The notes under the pieces are model-generated. The model searched no databases. It saw only the letters and a program-made list of their open reading frames with translations, and was not told the DNA's origin. A stretch of DNA of 64,000 nt from Stagonosporopsis chrysanthemi (lineage: Eukaryota; Ascomycota; Dothideomycetes; Pleosporales; Didymellaceae): positions 62,001-126,000 of the forward strand of contig JAFISE010000020.1 in NCBI GenBank assembly GCA_022560025.1, in the 5' to 3' direction. Positions within the stretch are counted from its first letter, which is position 1. The number at the start of each line of letters is the position of its first letter. The position numbers and the translations under genes were made by a program. Positions 30,619-43,225 of this stretch are shown piece by piece.

Positions 30619-33385
30619 ATGGAGGAGGACAAGAAGCCTGAAAGGCCCACGAGCACACACAGCTCTGACAAGGAAAGAGTAAGTGAGCACTCTTCTACAA
30701 ACAGCAGACCCACTGGCCTCCAAGCGCTCAAGCTAATACATCTGGGTTGTCTCAGGACAGCTTTGAAGATGCCTCTGACATTACCCCTCGCCCCGAATCA
30801 CAATCCGAGCGCTCACAGTCACGATCACGGTCCCTCATAAGCAAGCACGAGTCCACCGATACCACCGTGCAAGATCTCAAAATCGACTCCCCTGCGCCTG
30901 AGGTACCGGAAGTGCCTATCCAGACCAATGACGACGCACAGCAGACCAAGGGCGAAGCTGCGGCTCCTGAGACATCCACCGAAGATGGACTACCCGCCAA
31001 GTCGCCCTTGCTCACTTCCCACAGAATATCGGTGACATCGGACATGGACGATGTGTCGCTTGAGGAAGGTTGGTGTACCTGCTGTCATAGAGAGCTGAAC
31101 ACAGCTGACTTGCGCCAGAAGGCACGAAGGATTCCAGCCTACCACCCACACTACCCCCCCGAGACTCGAGAGAATCGACAGCTTCCGCAAGCGGCCTGCA
31201 AGGCCTCTCCGGCCAGATGTCTCCTGTCAAATTTCCTCCGCCGCCGCCTCCCCCCGTTGCCCAGGAGAAGCCTCCTCCACCGGCCCCAATGACGAGAAAG
31301 CTTACCAGCCCGTTTTCGTGGCTGTCACGAAACAGCTCGAGCAAGAAACCTGGATCGCCACCTCTACCGCTCACCGACCGCCGAAACACCAACGCATCGA
31401 TCGGTAGTAATCCTGAGTTCACTTTGAGCAGGATTGATGACGAAGACAATGCAAAGGGCAACAACCGATCGAGCCAAGGAAGTCTGCGCGACCGCTTCAA
31501 GGCGCTGAGGATGAGGGAGGAGGCTGGGATCACAATAGGCGATGAAATGACTGCGGAGGGGGGTCTTGGAATCTCAACCCCAGGCGCTAATGTTGAGAAA
31601 GAGTCTGTGACAAGCCCTGGATCTGGAGCACTCGCTCGGCAGCCAACCATCAACCCGGCGCTTGCGCCAGGCACTGCGGCTGGTTTCGCAACCGGGCCGT
31701 CTGCAGAGGAAGCAGAACCTGTTGATTGGGACCTGTGGCAGTCAGTTGTGAATGAGGGGCCCACCGTGATTGCGCAAACAAGCCCAGAGGAACTCAACCG
31801 CGCTGTTGCAAACGGTATTCCGCAGGTCATCCGCGGCGTAATTTGGCAAGTTTTAGCGCAAAGCAAGAACGAGGCGCTGGAGCAACAATACAAAGAGCTT
31901 GTCGCTCGAGGCACAGACAAGGAGCACATGTCGGTTCACGGTCATACACAGACAAATGGAAACGGTAAGGAGAGGGATTCTATTGCTTCGTCAGCATCCT
32001 CAGTTCACTCGGATTACTCGACTCCTGCCACAACTACTGGTAGCACACAAGCTCCTCTAGCATCGCCATCGATTTCTTCGGAAACCACCGAAGACCCCAT
32101 GAAAGCCCAAGCCAAATTGGCTGCAGATAAAAAGGACAAAACTGCAGCGATCGTCAAGCTGGAGAAGACGATCAAGCGCGACCTCGGCGCACGAACAAGC
32201 TACTCAAAGTACCTCATGGCCGCTGGCTTGCAAGATGGACTTTTTGGCATCTGCAAGGCGTACGCTCTTTATGATGAAGCTGTCGGTTATGCACAAGGCA
32301 TGAACTTCATTGCTATGCCTTTACTCTTTAACATGCCAGAAGAAGAAGCTTTCAGCATGTTTGTCTCTCTGATGAACAAGTACGGTCTACGTGACCTTTT
32401 TGTTGCTGACATGGCTGGGCTACACCTGCATCTATACCAATTTGAGCGGCTATTGGAGGATTTCGAGCCCGTCCTTTACTGTCATCTGCGCCGCAGAGAG
32501 GTGAAGCCTCAGCTGTATGCTACACAGTGGTTCCTCACCCTGTTTGCATACCGTTTCCCATTGCAGCTTGTTGTACGTGTGTACGACTTGATCCTTTCTG
32601 ATGGTCTCGAGGCCGCCATCCTGAAGTTTGGGCTCGTTTTAATGCAGAAGAACGCCGAGGCATTGCTTGCCATGAAAGACATGTCGACTCTGACGAACTT
32701 TCTGAAGGAGAGGCTGTTCGACGTGTACATTGATAAGGCTCCCTCGGCCAACTCCATTCTCGAGAACGGGTTCTTTGGTTCAACAAGTGGCGTTGACAAA
32801 GAGATCTACCGCGCAGATCAGCTAGTTAAGGACGCAGTGGCAGTCCAAGTCACACCAGAAATGCTGAAGCAGTACACAGCCGAATGGAAAGAGCAACAGC
32901 GCATAGAGAAGGAGCGCGAAACTGAATTGCAGGGTCTGAAGGAGCGGACCGCTACCCTGGAAATCAAGGTCAGGTCGCTTGAGAATCGTGCCGAGCAGTC
33001 GGACAGGGAGCACGTTGAAATGGCGTCTGAGCTTATCAAGACCAAAGTCGAGAATGAGCAGCTTGCGGAGGAGAACGAGACGCTGAAGACAAAGGTCGAG
33101 GAGCTCCAGAAGATTGTGGATACACAGCCTGAGGAAGTTGAGGAGAGGCTGAAGGGTGAGATGGAAACCGTCATGCAGAAGAACATCGTCGTCCACAACG
33201 AGAATCGAGCTCTTGAAGAGCAAATGGCCGAAATGGAGCAGGAGCTAGTGGACACAAAGATGAAGTGGGCGACAGTAAGTCCAAAGGCTCGCAAGGATCC
33301 AGGCACGACTGACATATTTTAGATCAACGAGGAACACGAAACCCTCAAACAGAAGTGGAACAACATTTCCAACATGATGAGGTAG
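30619..33385 (+). CDS. GYP5: TBC-domain Rab GTPase-activating protein, Gyp5-like
   Basis: Predicted exons 30619-30678, 30756-31068, 31119-33274 and 33323-33385 (introns of 77, 50 and 48 nt) give 863 residues. The second intron has an unusual GTTGGT donor but a good CTGAC branch site and is needed to join the frames. Order: acidic Ser-rich N-terminus; a Pro-rich stretch (FPPPPPPPVA); TBC domain at about residues 355-620 with GIPQVIRGVIWQVL, the arginine-finger motif IKRDLGART and the glutamine-finger motif YAQGMNFIAMPLLF; then a long coiled coil (~705-855). TBC proteins with these two fingers accelerate GTP hydrolysis on Rab/Ypt proteins. Gyp5/Gyl1 in yeast act on Ypt1 and Sec4 in ER-Golgi traffic and polarised exocytosis; the C-terminal coiled coil matches that subgroup. 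The last 21 codons lie in a separate small exon ending NISNMMR. Confidence 0.9.
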
Positions 33386-34079
33386 CTTCAGCTGCTGGGT
33401 TCTGTTCAGTCATTGCAGGCGTTTGGGTTGACTTGCATTAGCACATCGGCGCCATCAGATCTATCTACAACCTATCTCAGCGCGTTGAGTGCGCCTTAGT
33501 TCGATTCAACGTGTTCATATTCGCCTCAGCCGCCGAGACTCTCGAGAGCAGGCGTTTTAACTCCAGTACACATGCTTCGGCAGCTCCATTACGACTAGCT
33601 CGCATATCAATGTATACCCATGGGTCGACCAACCAACTTTTCTCGCACCCTTCTTGTTTCGCCCTCACTTGTTTGTTTTGACAGAGCGAGGCCACACGGT
33701 ATTCTGAATATTTCGATCTCGAGCAACATGCACGATTCGCAAAAAGCTCCAACCGTAGTATTGTAGTCGTATCGTATCAACGTAAAAGCAAGCGCTAAGT
33801 TCTTTCATGTTCGTAACACGCAAAGTGAAATCACTTGCCACTACTGTGTCGGGCAAAGAGCTGGTGAAGGTTAGCTGGGCACGTGCCAAGCGGCGTTAGT
33901 GAGGTCTAGCGCACCAGACATCTCTTTCTCTTTTTGACCCACCACCCGTCGCAACAACAACCTCTTCACCCTCTGCGCAGCCAAGCCCACCGCAGTACCG
34001 CACTTCCTCCCCACTACTCAGGAAGTATTCGCGATCGAAACTCCATCGAAGTTCTGTTTTGCGACTTGCGCCCGAAGCC
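33386..34079. other. Intergenic, no gene seen
   Basis: 694 bp between two plus-strand genes. The right half probably includes the promoter and 5' UTR of the KH protein gene. The frame running into 33934 is leader plus intron read-through, not coding. Confidence 0.5.
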
Positions 34080-35949
34080 ATGGCTGCACCTCCCGATCTC
34101 AACGCCATTCTGGCGGCTCTTGGTAAGCAGACTCGTACACACTTTACTTGTACATGCTGACCTTTTCGAAGCTGCCGGACGCGGCCCATCTACCACTCCC
34201 TCTCAGACACCCCAACAGCCGCCTCCGCATCAGCCCCCGCCACCGGGCCTCCCTGCTGGCTTCCCTGGCGCAATGCCCAACGCGACGCCGCCCCAAATTC
34301 ATGGCTTCAACTTCCCACAACCCACTAGCTCTGGCAGCCTCGACTTGAGCGCCATAAAGCCCATCAGCTCTGGCTCGGTCAGTATCCAGGATGCGCTCGC
34401 CAAAGCGCGTGGCTTTGCAGCTCAGAAGGGCCTCGCTTTTGATGCGCGTCCAGGTATGGACAACCAATGGCCTGGCATGGGTGGAGCACCGCAGAACTAC
34501 TCTATGCCAGCTCACCAAGAAGACCCGCGACTAAGTGGACGCCCTTACCGACGCTCACGTTCGCGCTCAAGGTCCCCGCAACGCCGAGACAATCCCCGTG
34601 ATAGCTACAACCCTTACCGAGATGAGCGCCGCGATGAGCGTCGTGGCGCGCCTGGCGCCTATGGGCGCGATCGTTCTCGCTCCCCCTCTAGGCGTAATAC
34701 TTTCTCCCCTCCCCGCCAGCAGTATGGCGGAAATGACCGTGCCACTCCCCCTAATGACAACTCTGAGGTGATTCTCATTGATTCTTCGCTTGTTGGTCTT
34801 GTCATCGGACGTCAAGGTGAGAGTCTGCGCCGCATTGAACAGGAGTCAGGCACTAGGATCCAGTTTATTAACGGCCCTGAGGCCGGTCCGCAGCGTCAGT
34901 GTCGCATTACAGGACCACCTGGTGCCCGTATCAGTGCAAAGCGCGAGATCAACCGCATTATTGAGGAGAATGGTGGCAACCCTGCTCGTGAGACTGGACG
35001 CAACGCTCGCGCTCCTCAGAAGGCAGCGCCTCAGCAGCCTGCTCTACGTGAAGGTGAACAGTCATCTCAGATCATGGTCCCTGATCGTACTGTCGGTCTC
35101 ATCATCGGCCGTGGCGGCGAGACTATCCGTGACTTGCAAGAGCGCAGTGGCTGCCATGTCAACATTGTTGGTGAGAACAAGAGCGTGAACGGTCTTCGTC
35201 CTGTGAACCTCATTGGAAGCCCCGCTGCTGCTGCCCACGCTAAGGAGTTGATTATGGAAATTGTCGACAGTGATACCAAGCAGATGGATGGCTCTACTCA
35301 CCAACCGCAAAATCACCAGCAGAACAAGCGTGAATTTGAACCGTATGGCGGGGGAGCTGCTGCTGCTGCTGGTAACAAGATCAATGACAGCATCATGGTT
35401 CCGTCAGACGCGGTTGGCATGATCATCGGTAAAGGTATGATCTAGACTTCCTGCGGTTACATTAAGTCCTAACATGTTGCAGGTGGTGAAACAATCAAGC
35501 AGATGCAGTCCGAAACCGGTTGCAAGATCAACGTTTCCCAAGCCTCCGGCGCAGACATCGAGCGTGAAATTGGTCTCGTTGGAACGCGTCAAGCCATTGA
35601 CGACGCCAAGCAAGCCATCTGGGATAAGGTGGATCAAGTGGTGAGTTGAGCACAATTGCTGTGTCGAGCGTATGCTAATAAGACGTAGAAGGAAAAGAAC
35701 AACAGCAGGCGACAGGACCGGGGAGGTCAAGATAATAATTACTCACAACAGCAACAGCCCACACAGTCATACGGCCAGGCCGCGCCTCAAGGCCAGGCCC
35801 CTGTACCTGCAGCAGGTTCTCCCGCTGGTGGTGCGGCTGACCCATACGCCATTTACGGTGGCTACCAGAATTATCTGGCGATGTGGTACGCATCATTTGC
35901 CCAACAACAGCAGCAAGGAGGTGCACCACCTGGCCCACCTGGTGCTTAG
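34080..35949 (+). CDS. Triple KH-domain RNA-binding protein, FUBP/PCBP-like
   Basis: Predicted exons 34080-34122, 34172-35434, 35483-35640 and 35689-35949 (introns 48-49 nt) give 574 residues. A short MAAPPDLNAILAAL start is joined to a Pro-rich region, then an Arg/Ser block (RRSRSRSRSPQRRD) typical of splicing or nuclear mRNA-binding proteins. Three KH domains follow at about 212-280, 312-380 and 420-488, with RNA-gripping loops GRQG, GRGG and GKGG in the contexts VGLVIGRQGESLRRI, VGLIIGRGGETIRDL and VGMIIGKGGETIKQM. The second intron splits the third loop. The C-terminus is Gln/Pro/Gly-rich with a YAIYGGYQNYLAMWY patch resembling the tyrosine-rich repeats of far-upstream-element-binding proteins. 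Such proteins bind single-stranded RNA or DNA and act in splicing, stability or transcription; the exact target is unknown. Confidence 0.92.
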
Positions 35950-38404
35950 GCTGCATTCTGTCCGTGATCATGTACATGATGCTGAGACCGCTGCTGAACG
36001 CTGCCGCTTGACGCTTGCTTGCTTGCATGACCGCTGCTTGGACTATGCTTTACGTGGCATGATTATACCCGACTTTCTGGATTTCTTCTCGACCTTCTAT
36101 GTTATGCGGACCATACTCCCGCTGTAATCGCCGATGACTTGCACTACAATGCACTGCGCTGCGATACTCACTCGATGATCACTCCACCTCCGATCTCGTA
36201 CACGGACTGCTTGATCTCGCTGCTGTCTCTCTCGACTGGACTTCCGTCACCTAGTTCGCGTTTGCTGAACCCCGCATAAGCCATGTCTGCTGCTGGATGA
36301 CCACTGCGCTTATCGTGCAACCCTGCAAGACGAGCAACTCACGACGCCCCAAATAATACTGCGAGTGCCGTGTTCCTTCCTCTTACCAGTATCAGTATCA
36401 GTATTACCCCTCGCAGCTGGTGCTATCTCGTCTCAGCGAATAGATGTGCAACCCTGTTCTCTAGTACTTGGCTCTGCATCTCCGACTCTTTACCCAACCA
36501 TAGTTCCGATACATCTTCACCAGCCAACCTTCGTGTGCATTTGCTTGAGCACGGCTGGGGTGCCGCAGATCGGGGATGATAAGGTCTAGCACGAGGAATG
36601 GACGGTACTCTGGGACTTTTGAAGGAGGAGCTTCATACTTATGCTTCATGCTGTGCTGTGGTGTCCGAGTGTAGAAATTGTCCAATACGTTACCTTAATA
36701 ATATCACGTCTTCTGCAAACATATTCCACTTGCACCTCACCCACTGCCCTGCGACGTCGATGCAATGCACCGCTTAGCTATCGACCTCCACCTGTCTTAC
36801 AGCCTCCAATCTGCCTCCTTATGCCATCTTCAGCCCTTCCACCCACCCACCCACTACCAACACCACCATACGGCACCTTTTTCTCATCTTTTTCCCCTCC
36901 CCACCCCGATCTCAAGCGGCACTCTACCATCGAGCCTTCTCACTACGATCAACACCTGGCTGTCCACTAGCTACGAAGTTCTTAAATCACCGCCCAAACA
37001 AGTTCTAATTTAGGTCAAGGATGGAACGGCGAGACTTGTCTTAACGAAAGCCGTCTCCCGATAAGAGATGAGGTGCTTCCAAACCGAGGAAAAAACGAGA
37101 TGTTTGCAAAGAGGTGGTGCGAAGTGATGTACTGTGCTGTCGGATGTCGTTGCATAACTGTTGTGCAGGCTTGGGGGGTGGGACGTCCGCGAGCAGGCGG
37201 TGTCAACAAGTCACCGTACAGGCATGGTACCTATTGCTATTCAGATGTCGTTTTATTTCAAAGACGTAAAAGTGCGATTTGGGCGGCTGTACAGAGAGGA
37301 TCTTCGAGCTTGGTTTGGATTGCACGTCTTTGTACGTTGGACAATGGTGAGTACATGACTAAATCAAAAAGATGCACTAGAGTATGAGTGCAAGATACTG
37401 TCAGGGTGCTATGCGTTCGGTATCTACAACAAATGCTTCCCTAAGCATGATGGCTGCTTGGATAGTCTTGAGTTCTCACAGTGTTTTTCTGTTGGTTTCC
37501 TGCTGGTGATCTGCATGATGCATAACTTACACAGCCACTCCTCACATCTGTGCCTTGCACATTCCTTTGACCATATATGGCCCAAAACGACAGTGGTTGA
37601 GCTTCGCAGCATTCGATACAAGGGCTATTTGTGCTATATGTCTTCACTCCCAAACGCTGGCCTAAGATATCACATGCACCGCCGCAGAAAAGCTCTTTTG
37701 GTATGATCACGCAAGCTTCTAGTAAACAAGTACCATACCCGCCATCGTAACACCCCACCCCCTCAATACAGACGTTGTTCTATATCCTGTCAGAAGTCTT
37801 TATAACCCTCATCTTCGTATTTGGCATCTCGTGCGACATAGTGATTGAAACAATCTCTCCATCACGGTGATGGTGTTCAGCACACTTCGCTTCATATCCG
37901 TTTCATTGTGGAGGAATGAGAACATGTTTTCGTGCCCATGTGGCTTCGTTAGTCTGCGAAAACCTACCAATGTGACGTCGCAGCTCAGCTGGTGTACCAG
38001 GCATTGAAGGCGCCATACTCCGGCGACACTAGAAGGTGTTGCTGACACGAACCTGCATGCATTTATGTAGATATAACAGAAGCGAGGTTAATCGCGGCGG
38101 GACAGTATGGGTGAATTTGAAGTTCGTGTAGAGTAAGAAAAGCAAGCACGTCAAGAGTCGAGAACGCACTAGCATCACGACAGCATGGGAGACAGACATG
38201 CTCCTGGCGAATTTCAACAATGGTCACTTTGGTCATGCCTGTTCGTCTTGCGGTGCTGAATCTCATAAGGGGTGCTAGGGCAGAGTGGGATCCCTACGTG
38301 AAGACAGTCGGTCTAGTGTGTACCCAGCGCACGAGACAGGTGAACGACCAGACAACGAGCTTTCGGCGCTTGTTTCGATACTAGCCAATTTCTTTTGGAT
38401 AAGT
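35950..38404. other. Intergenic, no gene seen
   Basis: About 2.5 kb between convergent genes (KH protein and HMG-CoA lyase). Open frames are short and overlapping on both strands, with no family resemblance. A C-rich run of CCCA steps lies near 36839-36853. No tRNA was seen. Confidence 0.5.
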
Positions 38405-39643
38405 TTACTTTCGCATCTGAGCTAATGTAGCTTTTCCAGCACTGCTCTCGTTGGACTTCCCTAGCTCTGCCGAGATCCAATCGCCAATCTCCGCAAGCTC
38501 TTCCATCTTCACACCAGTCGGCATGCCCAGGCTGTGGAACAGGTGGACAAGATCCTCAGTGGCAACATTGCCAGTCGCACCCGGACTGTATGGGCATCCT
38601 CCAAGTCCACCCACGGCAGCATCGAAGGTGCGGATGCCGTGCTCGAGAGCCACAACTGAGTTCACCAACGCCATTCCGTATGTGTCGTGAAAGTGTAAGG
38701 CAAGGTCGTGCTTGTCGATACCGGCAGAGTTCAAGGTCTTGAGGAGTTCTGCAGTCTTGGGCGCGGTGCCCATGCCCGTTGTATCCGCCACCGAGATCTC
38801 GTCCGCACCCATCTCCAGAAGATTGACAGCCAGCTCTGCTACTTGGTGAGGGTCTACATCTGGGCCTTCGTATGGGCATCCAAGTGCTACCGAGATGTAT
38901 GCGCGGACCTTCAGGTCCATCTCCTTAGCCTTGGACATGATGGGCTCGAACCGTTTCAAGGACTCTGCTATTGAACAGTTCGTGTTCTTCTGAGTGAACG
39001 ACTCGGTGGCCGCAGTGAAGATGGAGATCTCATGTACCGGCCCACCAGCTGAGCCGTTGGCACGCCACTCTTTACCCATAGCTTCGGCACCTGAAGTCGC
39101 AGAAGGCATGGCATTGGGGTCTTGCGAAGATGTGTTCAACGCAGGGCCATTCTCTGGACCTGGTGAAGGCGGGGGTGTTGGGTATGCATCCTGCCCAGAA
39201 GACGACTGGGCATTCCACAGCTTCAAGAAGTTGTCAAAGCCCTTTACATTTGGCAGGAGCCATTGATATGTTATGGGTACTGGAGATTGTGGCGTGTTAC
39301 GGAGGACGTGTTCGAGTATCTCAGACGAGTTCGCCATCTACAGGTACATCAGTATCACGCCACGACGTCTTAACTCCCTCTGCTTTACCTGAGGGGTCCA
39401 TTTTGGCGACACGAATGACCCCGCTTCAATGGTCTTTAGCCCAGTTCTGGCCAGTCTCTCTACCAGCTCTATCTTGGTGGCCACCGAGATTGCTTTCTTC
39501 TCATTCTGCAGGCCATCTCTTGGCCCAACTTCTACAATGCGAACCGCGTCACGGCTAGCGGCGGCCGAGGCGAAGGTCCTTCGACGACACGGATGACGGG
39601 CGGCGAGACGCGCGGCGCGCAAGCAAACAAACTTCGAGGACAT
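38405..39643 (-). CDS. Mitochondrial hydroxymethylglutaryl-CoA lyase
   Basis: Predicted exons 39643-39389 and 39337-38405 with a 51-nt phase-0 intron give 395 residues. HMG-CoA lyase splits HMG-CoA into acetyl-CoA and acetoacetate, the last step of leucine breakdown. The N-terminus (MSSKFVCLRAARLAARHPCR) is basic and lacks acids, a mitochondrial presequence. Family blocks: VRIVEVGPRDGLQNE, KTIEAGSFVSPKW, NTNCSIAESLKRF, YISVALGCPYEG, the metal-binding HFHDTYG (His 300 and 302) and the signature GGLGGCPYSPGATGN with catalytic Cys 333. Between NVKGFDNFLKLW and VHEISIF there is an insert of about 55 Pro/Ser/Ala-rich residues absent from the human enzyme. The ATG at 39643 has A at -3; an in-frame ATG at 39688 has C at -3 and would put 15 residues before the presequence. 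Confidence 0.92.
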
Positions 39644-42600
39644 AATCTGGGGTAATGACGGCGCGGGCAGGGCAATTGAGGCGTGCATGCGGCAGAGTAT
39701 GGGGTAATAGCGCGGTGATGAGAGCTGCCAGAAGCTATCGACCCTGGGTGTGGGGAAGGGCGCCCTAAGCCGAGGAAGCTTGGACGTGTTCGCGTATCCA
39801 GCTTGGACCTTCCTTGAACCTTCAACAGCCGAACAGCATCATCACGGATCCCTCCAAACCGTTACACAATGGAATCTGCCTGATTGGAACGCACAGTGGA
39901 TTCGACAATGCTCCCTTTCCCCAGATTTCGGCAGTGTCGTGCAAGTGCACGTACACGCGGTTGCAGGCTAAGCATTCGGTACCGTGTACCAATGCTATGG
40001 ACGAAGAGCAGTCCTTGGCACTTGCGACCTCAGAGCAGCCGGCAGACGAATTGAGTGCTCGCGGAAACTCGAGGAGACGGAACCAACAACTTGCTGTCAA
40101 TTGAAGCTTAACTTTACATAAGCCACAAGAGTCAGAACTTGGCCCAGAGGAGGCTGGCGCAAACTTTGCTGATGGGACGGCTTTTGCATGTGCCTGATGG
40201 ATCACCCAATGAGTAATTCGCATGTCGACATCTTTTAGCTTCCGACAGTTGCGGCAGCACAGACTTCGACCGACGTTGTCAGGAACATGATGCCACCGGG
40301 CATGTTGACCGCTCTTTCGGTCGCAGAAGCAGCGGCGACTGCTCGCGCGACTGCTCTCATATCCAACCATCAGATCCGCACAAGTCAGGTTCGGTAGAGC
40401 TATCGACGCTAAGTGCAAGGCTGTCTGCGGAATCTCTCTAGCCCTTATGTAGAGCATTTGTGGGGTGCAAAAATAGCTCTAGCTCTCATCTTGCGAACCG
40501 CCGGCTCGTGATGGCTGCCCGGCAGAACGCAGCACTTTTGAAATTCGACTCGAGCTGCGCAATCCTCAACAGAAGCTCAGGGCCGCGGAAAGTATGCTCC
40601 ATTGAGTTTTACCTCGGTGTGCTGCGGCTTGCTACGACAATCAGCCCGGATAATTTGCGGTAAGTGAATGAGGCTCCGCGCAGCGACGTTCGAGCTCCGC
40701 CTGAGTAATGCCGGGAGAATTGCTTCGGCCAGACTTGGGATCCATACTGCGGCGCGTACCATATGGGCCTCCTCGGTACGAGATATTTGCGCCCGTCTCC
40801 ACACAGCATGAATCTAGTAATTTGTCCAGAGCTTTCGATCATCGCTGAAGCAACATCTGATCGTCGACAGTCTGCAATCTAACTGAGTGTCTGGGATCTT
40901 CGTCCAGAACATGATAAGGGAAATCGGCAACGGCGAGATTCCATTTTGGTGCCTGCCCACCATTTCTTCGGCATCCGAGTTCTAGAGCGGCTGCCGACAT
41001 GACACCGTGAGGCTCACTTTGATTCGAGTCAAGCTGGTAGAACCCATGGACGATTCCTTTCCCGACCAGGCAAGGCAAGCACGCAAGGCACAAGTTTTCT
41101 AATTTTACAAAGTGCTTCGAGAAGACCTGGGAGGTTTCTGCCGCCCGTCTGCAGCAGGGCTCTTGTTTCCCCAGACTCTAGTATCTACCCCGCGCGCAAC
41201 TGCGTGCGCCAGTGCCGTTAGGTGAGATTTGTCTCCAGGTACACAGCTAGCAGCAGGGCGCCTCGGGAAGGCACCTGGTCCCGCAGCCGTGAGGTGCCTC
41301 CTGACGGGCTGTGTCGAGTGCTTGTTACCTGAGAAAAACTGCTGAGTGGGTGGAGCAACACTCGAGCATACACGAATCGCCAAAGTAGTACCTCTGGCCG
41401 ATGCGAGTGTCTCTTGGCTCCGCCAGCACGTGCCCAACCACCAAAGCGGAAAACCAGCGGTTCAATCATCGGGCGTACGAGCAAGCCGGCGAAGTAGACT
41501 TCTGCGACGGCGCATCTAAGCACGCCGTTGTAATGAAATTGGTGTTAGTGAGCATGGCCATGCGCCGGTCCTGCACCAAATCAGCTGCGCTCCAAACGGG
41601 AGATGAGCGCCGGCCAACAGCTGCGGAGCAGCACTCTGGCATTGGCTGCTCCATCAGAGATCGCCCGGCGGAAGCGCTTGTCATGGCAGACGCAGACACC
41701 GTCTAATGGACTTGAGACAATTCAGGAGCGCGCGCACTGCGACGACGGCAGCAGGCATGGGCGCCACCGGTGCAGGTCACTGATGATGCTGCGCATCCAC
41801 CGCGGACGCCAGATGGGGGAGTGGGGGCACGGCTTGTCCGCACAAGTCGCTATAGTCATATCTCGTTCACATCAGGCCTGCATGGCTGTTATCAAAATCA
41901 GCAGCAACCCACTACAGTGGTTCGCCAAGACGTTTCGCGGAGTAAGAACAGCACACGCAGCGGGCGACAGACGTCGCTGGCACTGCCTGGCAGAGGACGC
42001 CAGACGCGTATCCCAGGCCATGCGTGCGTCGTCTGCATCATTCCTGCTTCGTCCCGCGGCCCCCCTCGATGTCATCGCAATATCCTCATCTGGATCTTCG
42101 CTGCATCGCTCGCCGTCTGTTCGCGCGTGCGCCCGCTCGCGTGCATCCTCTCGCAGATTGCATCACGCTCGCGCGCGCGCTGGCGACCACCGCCAGTTGC
42201 GCTGAGAGATCCTGCCTTCGCAACAATCGCCGGCCGTGCTTTGTTGCGGAATGACGATGACGGTGAAGAGCAGCCGCTGATTTAACCTTGCCTTGCCCGC
42301 ACGGAAGGCTTTTGGCTTGGCGGATGCTTTACAGCGGGCGGCTTTTGCTGCGCACTCCAAGTGGTGAGCGCCTGGCGCTGCTATCTTCTACACAGCTTCG
42401 GTGCAGCTTCGAAACGGTGTCTCGGTCGGCTCCGTCACCCACCTGCCCACCTGCCCACCTGCCCACTGGCCACTCGCCAGTACGCTAACGCCGTCCGCAG
42501 CGGCCCTGACGCTATCAGCGGTGGTTCTGCAGAAGCCTGCCAGCCGAGCAGGCACCGGGGCGCTTCTTCACCAGCGTTGACTCTCTGAATGGCTGAGCCT

Positions 42601-43225
42601 CCATGTTGCTCCGACGCTAACAGCCGGTAGCAGATCGTACCTAGCATCAGTACTGATTGGTGGATATGTCGTGGCGTCCAGCCTTCTCCGTCCTGCAGGC
42701 GAACCACTGTCGCCATCCCAGGCCAAGCTTCCGACCGGGGTGCAACACCTATTTCACGATGTAACCCGACCAACAACCCACTCGGGTCTGCAATTCGCCG
42801 TCCGTGTGTGGGGTGAGGTAGGGATTGCCACAGACCAAAGCCTTGTAGCGGCTACTTCGAACATGCGGGCACCTGGCCGACTCGCTGCAGGCGTCAACCC
42901 TCATGCACATCTCAAGATGACCTCCCTCCGCTCAAAATACTCTAGTGGCCTGGTCTGCCGCGGTATTTTGCATCCTACTGCTTGGCACACCGAGGACCCC
43001 TGCCAACTAGAGCCCTGACCTTATCACACTGGGGGACCAAGCTCCTACCCTTACCCGTCGAGGGCCAAATAATACTTACCCACCGTGATGCGCCTCTCTA
43101 TGCTCCATTCAGAATTGCCTCTCGACCATTTGTCTCTTTTCCTAACCCACACCTTACACGATACTCGCCTGCAGATGCAATATTGTTAACAACTGTACCA
43201 TCCAACACTCTGCGTATTACCCAAC
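39644..43225. other. Long intergenic region upstream of a transcription factor gene
   Basis: 3.6 kb between divergent genes. A 211-codon minus frame (39822-40457) and GC-rich overlapping frames at 41600-42300 have no recognisable features and were rejected. It presumably holds the HMG-CoA lyase promoter on the left and a long regulatory region and 5' leader for the Zn2Cys6 factor on the right. Confidence 0.5.
42438..42461. repeat. Short 8-bp tandem repeat, three copies
   Basis: CCCACCTG repeated three times with a partial fourth copy (CCCACTGG), in non-coding DNA upstream of the Zn2Cys6 gene. Confidence 0.8.

Noticed and set aside
39822..40457. 211-codon open frame on the minus strand
   Set aside because: Composition is uneven, no domain or signal was recognised, and it lies in the upstream region of HMG-CoA lyase; judged a chance frame.
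41603..42285. Overlapping 171- and 200-codon plus-strand frames
   Set aside because: Two different frames are open over the same GC-rich DNA and both read as Arg/Ser/Ala-rich noise without conserved features.
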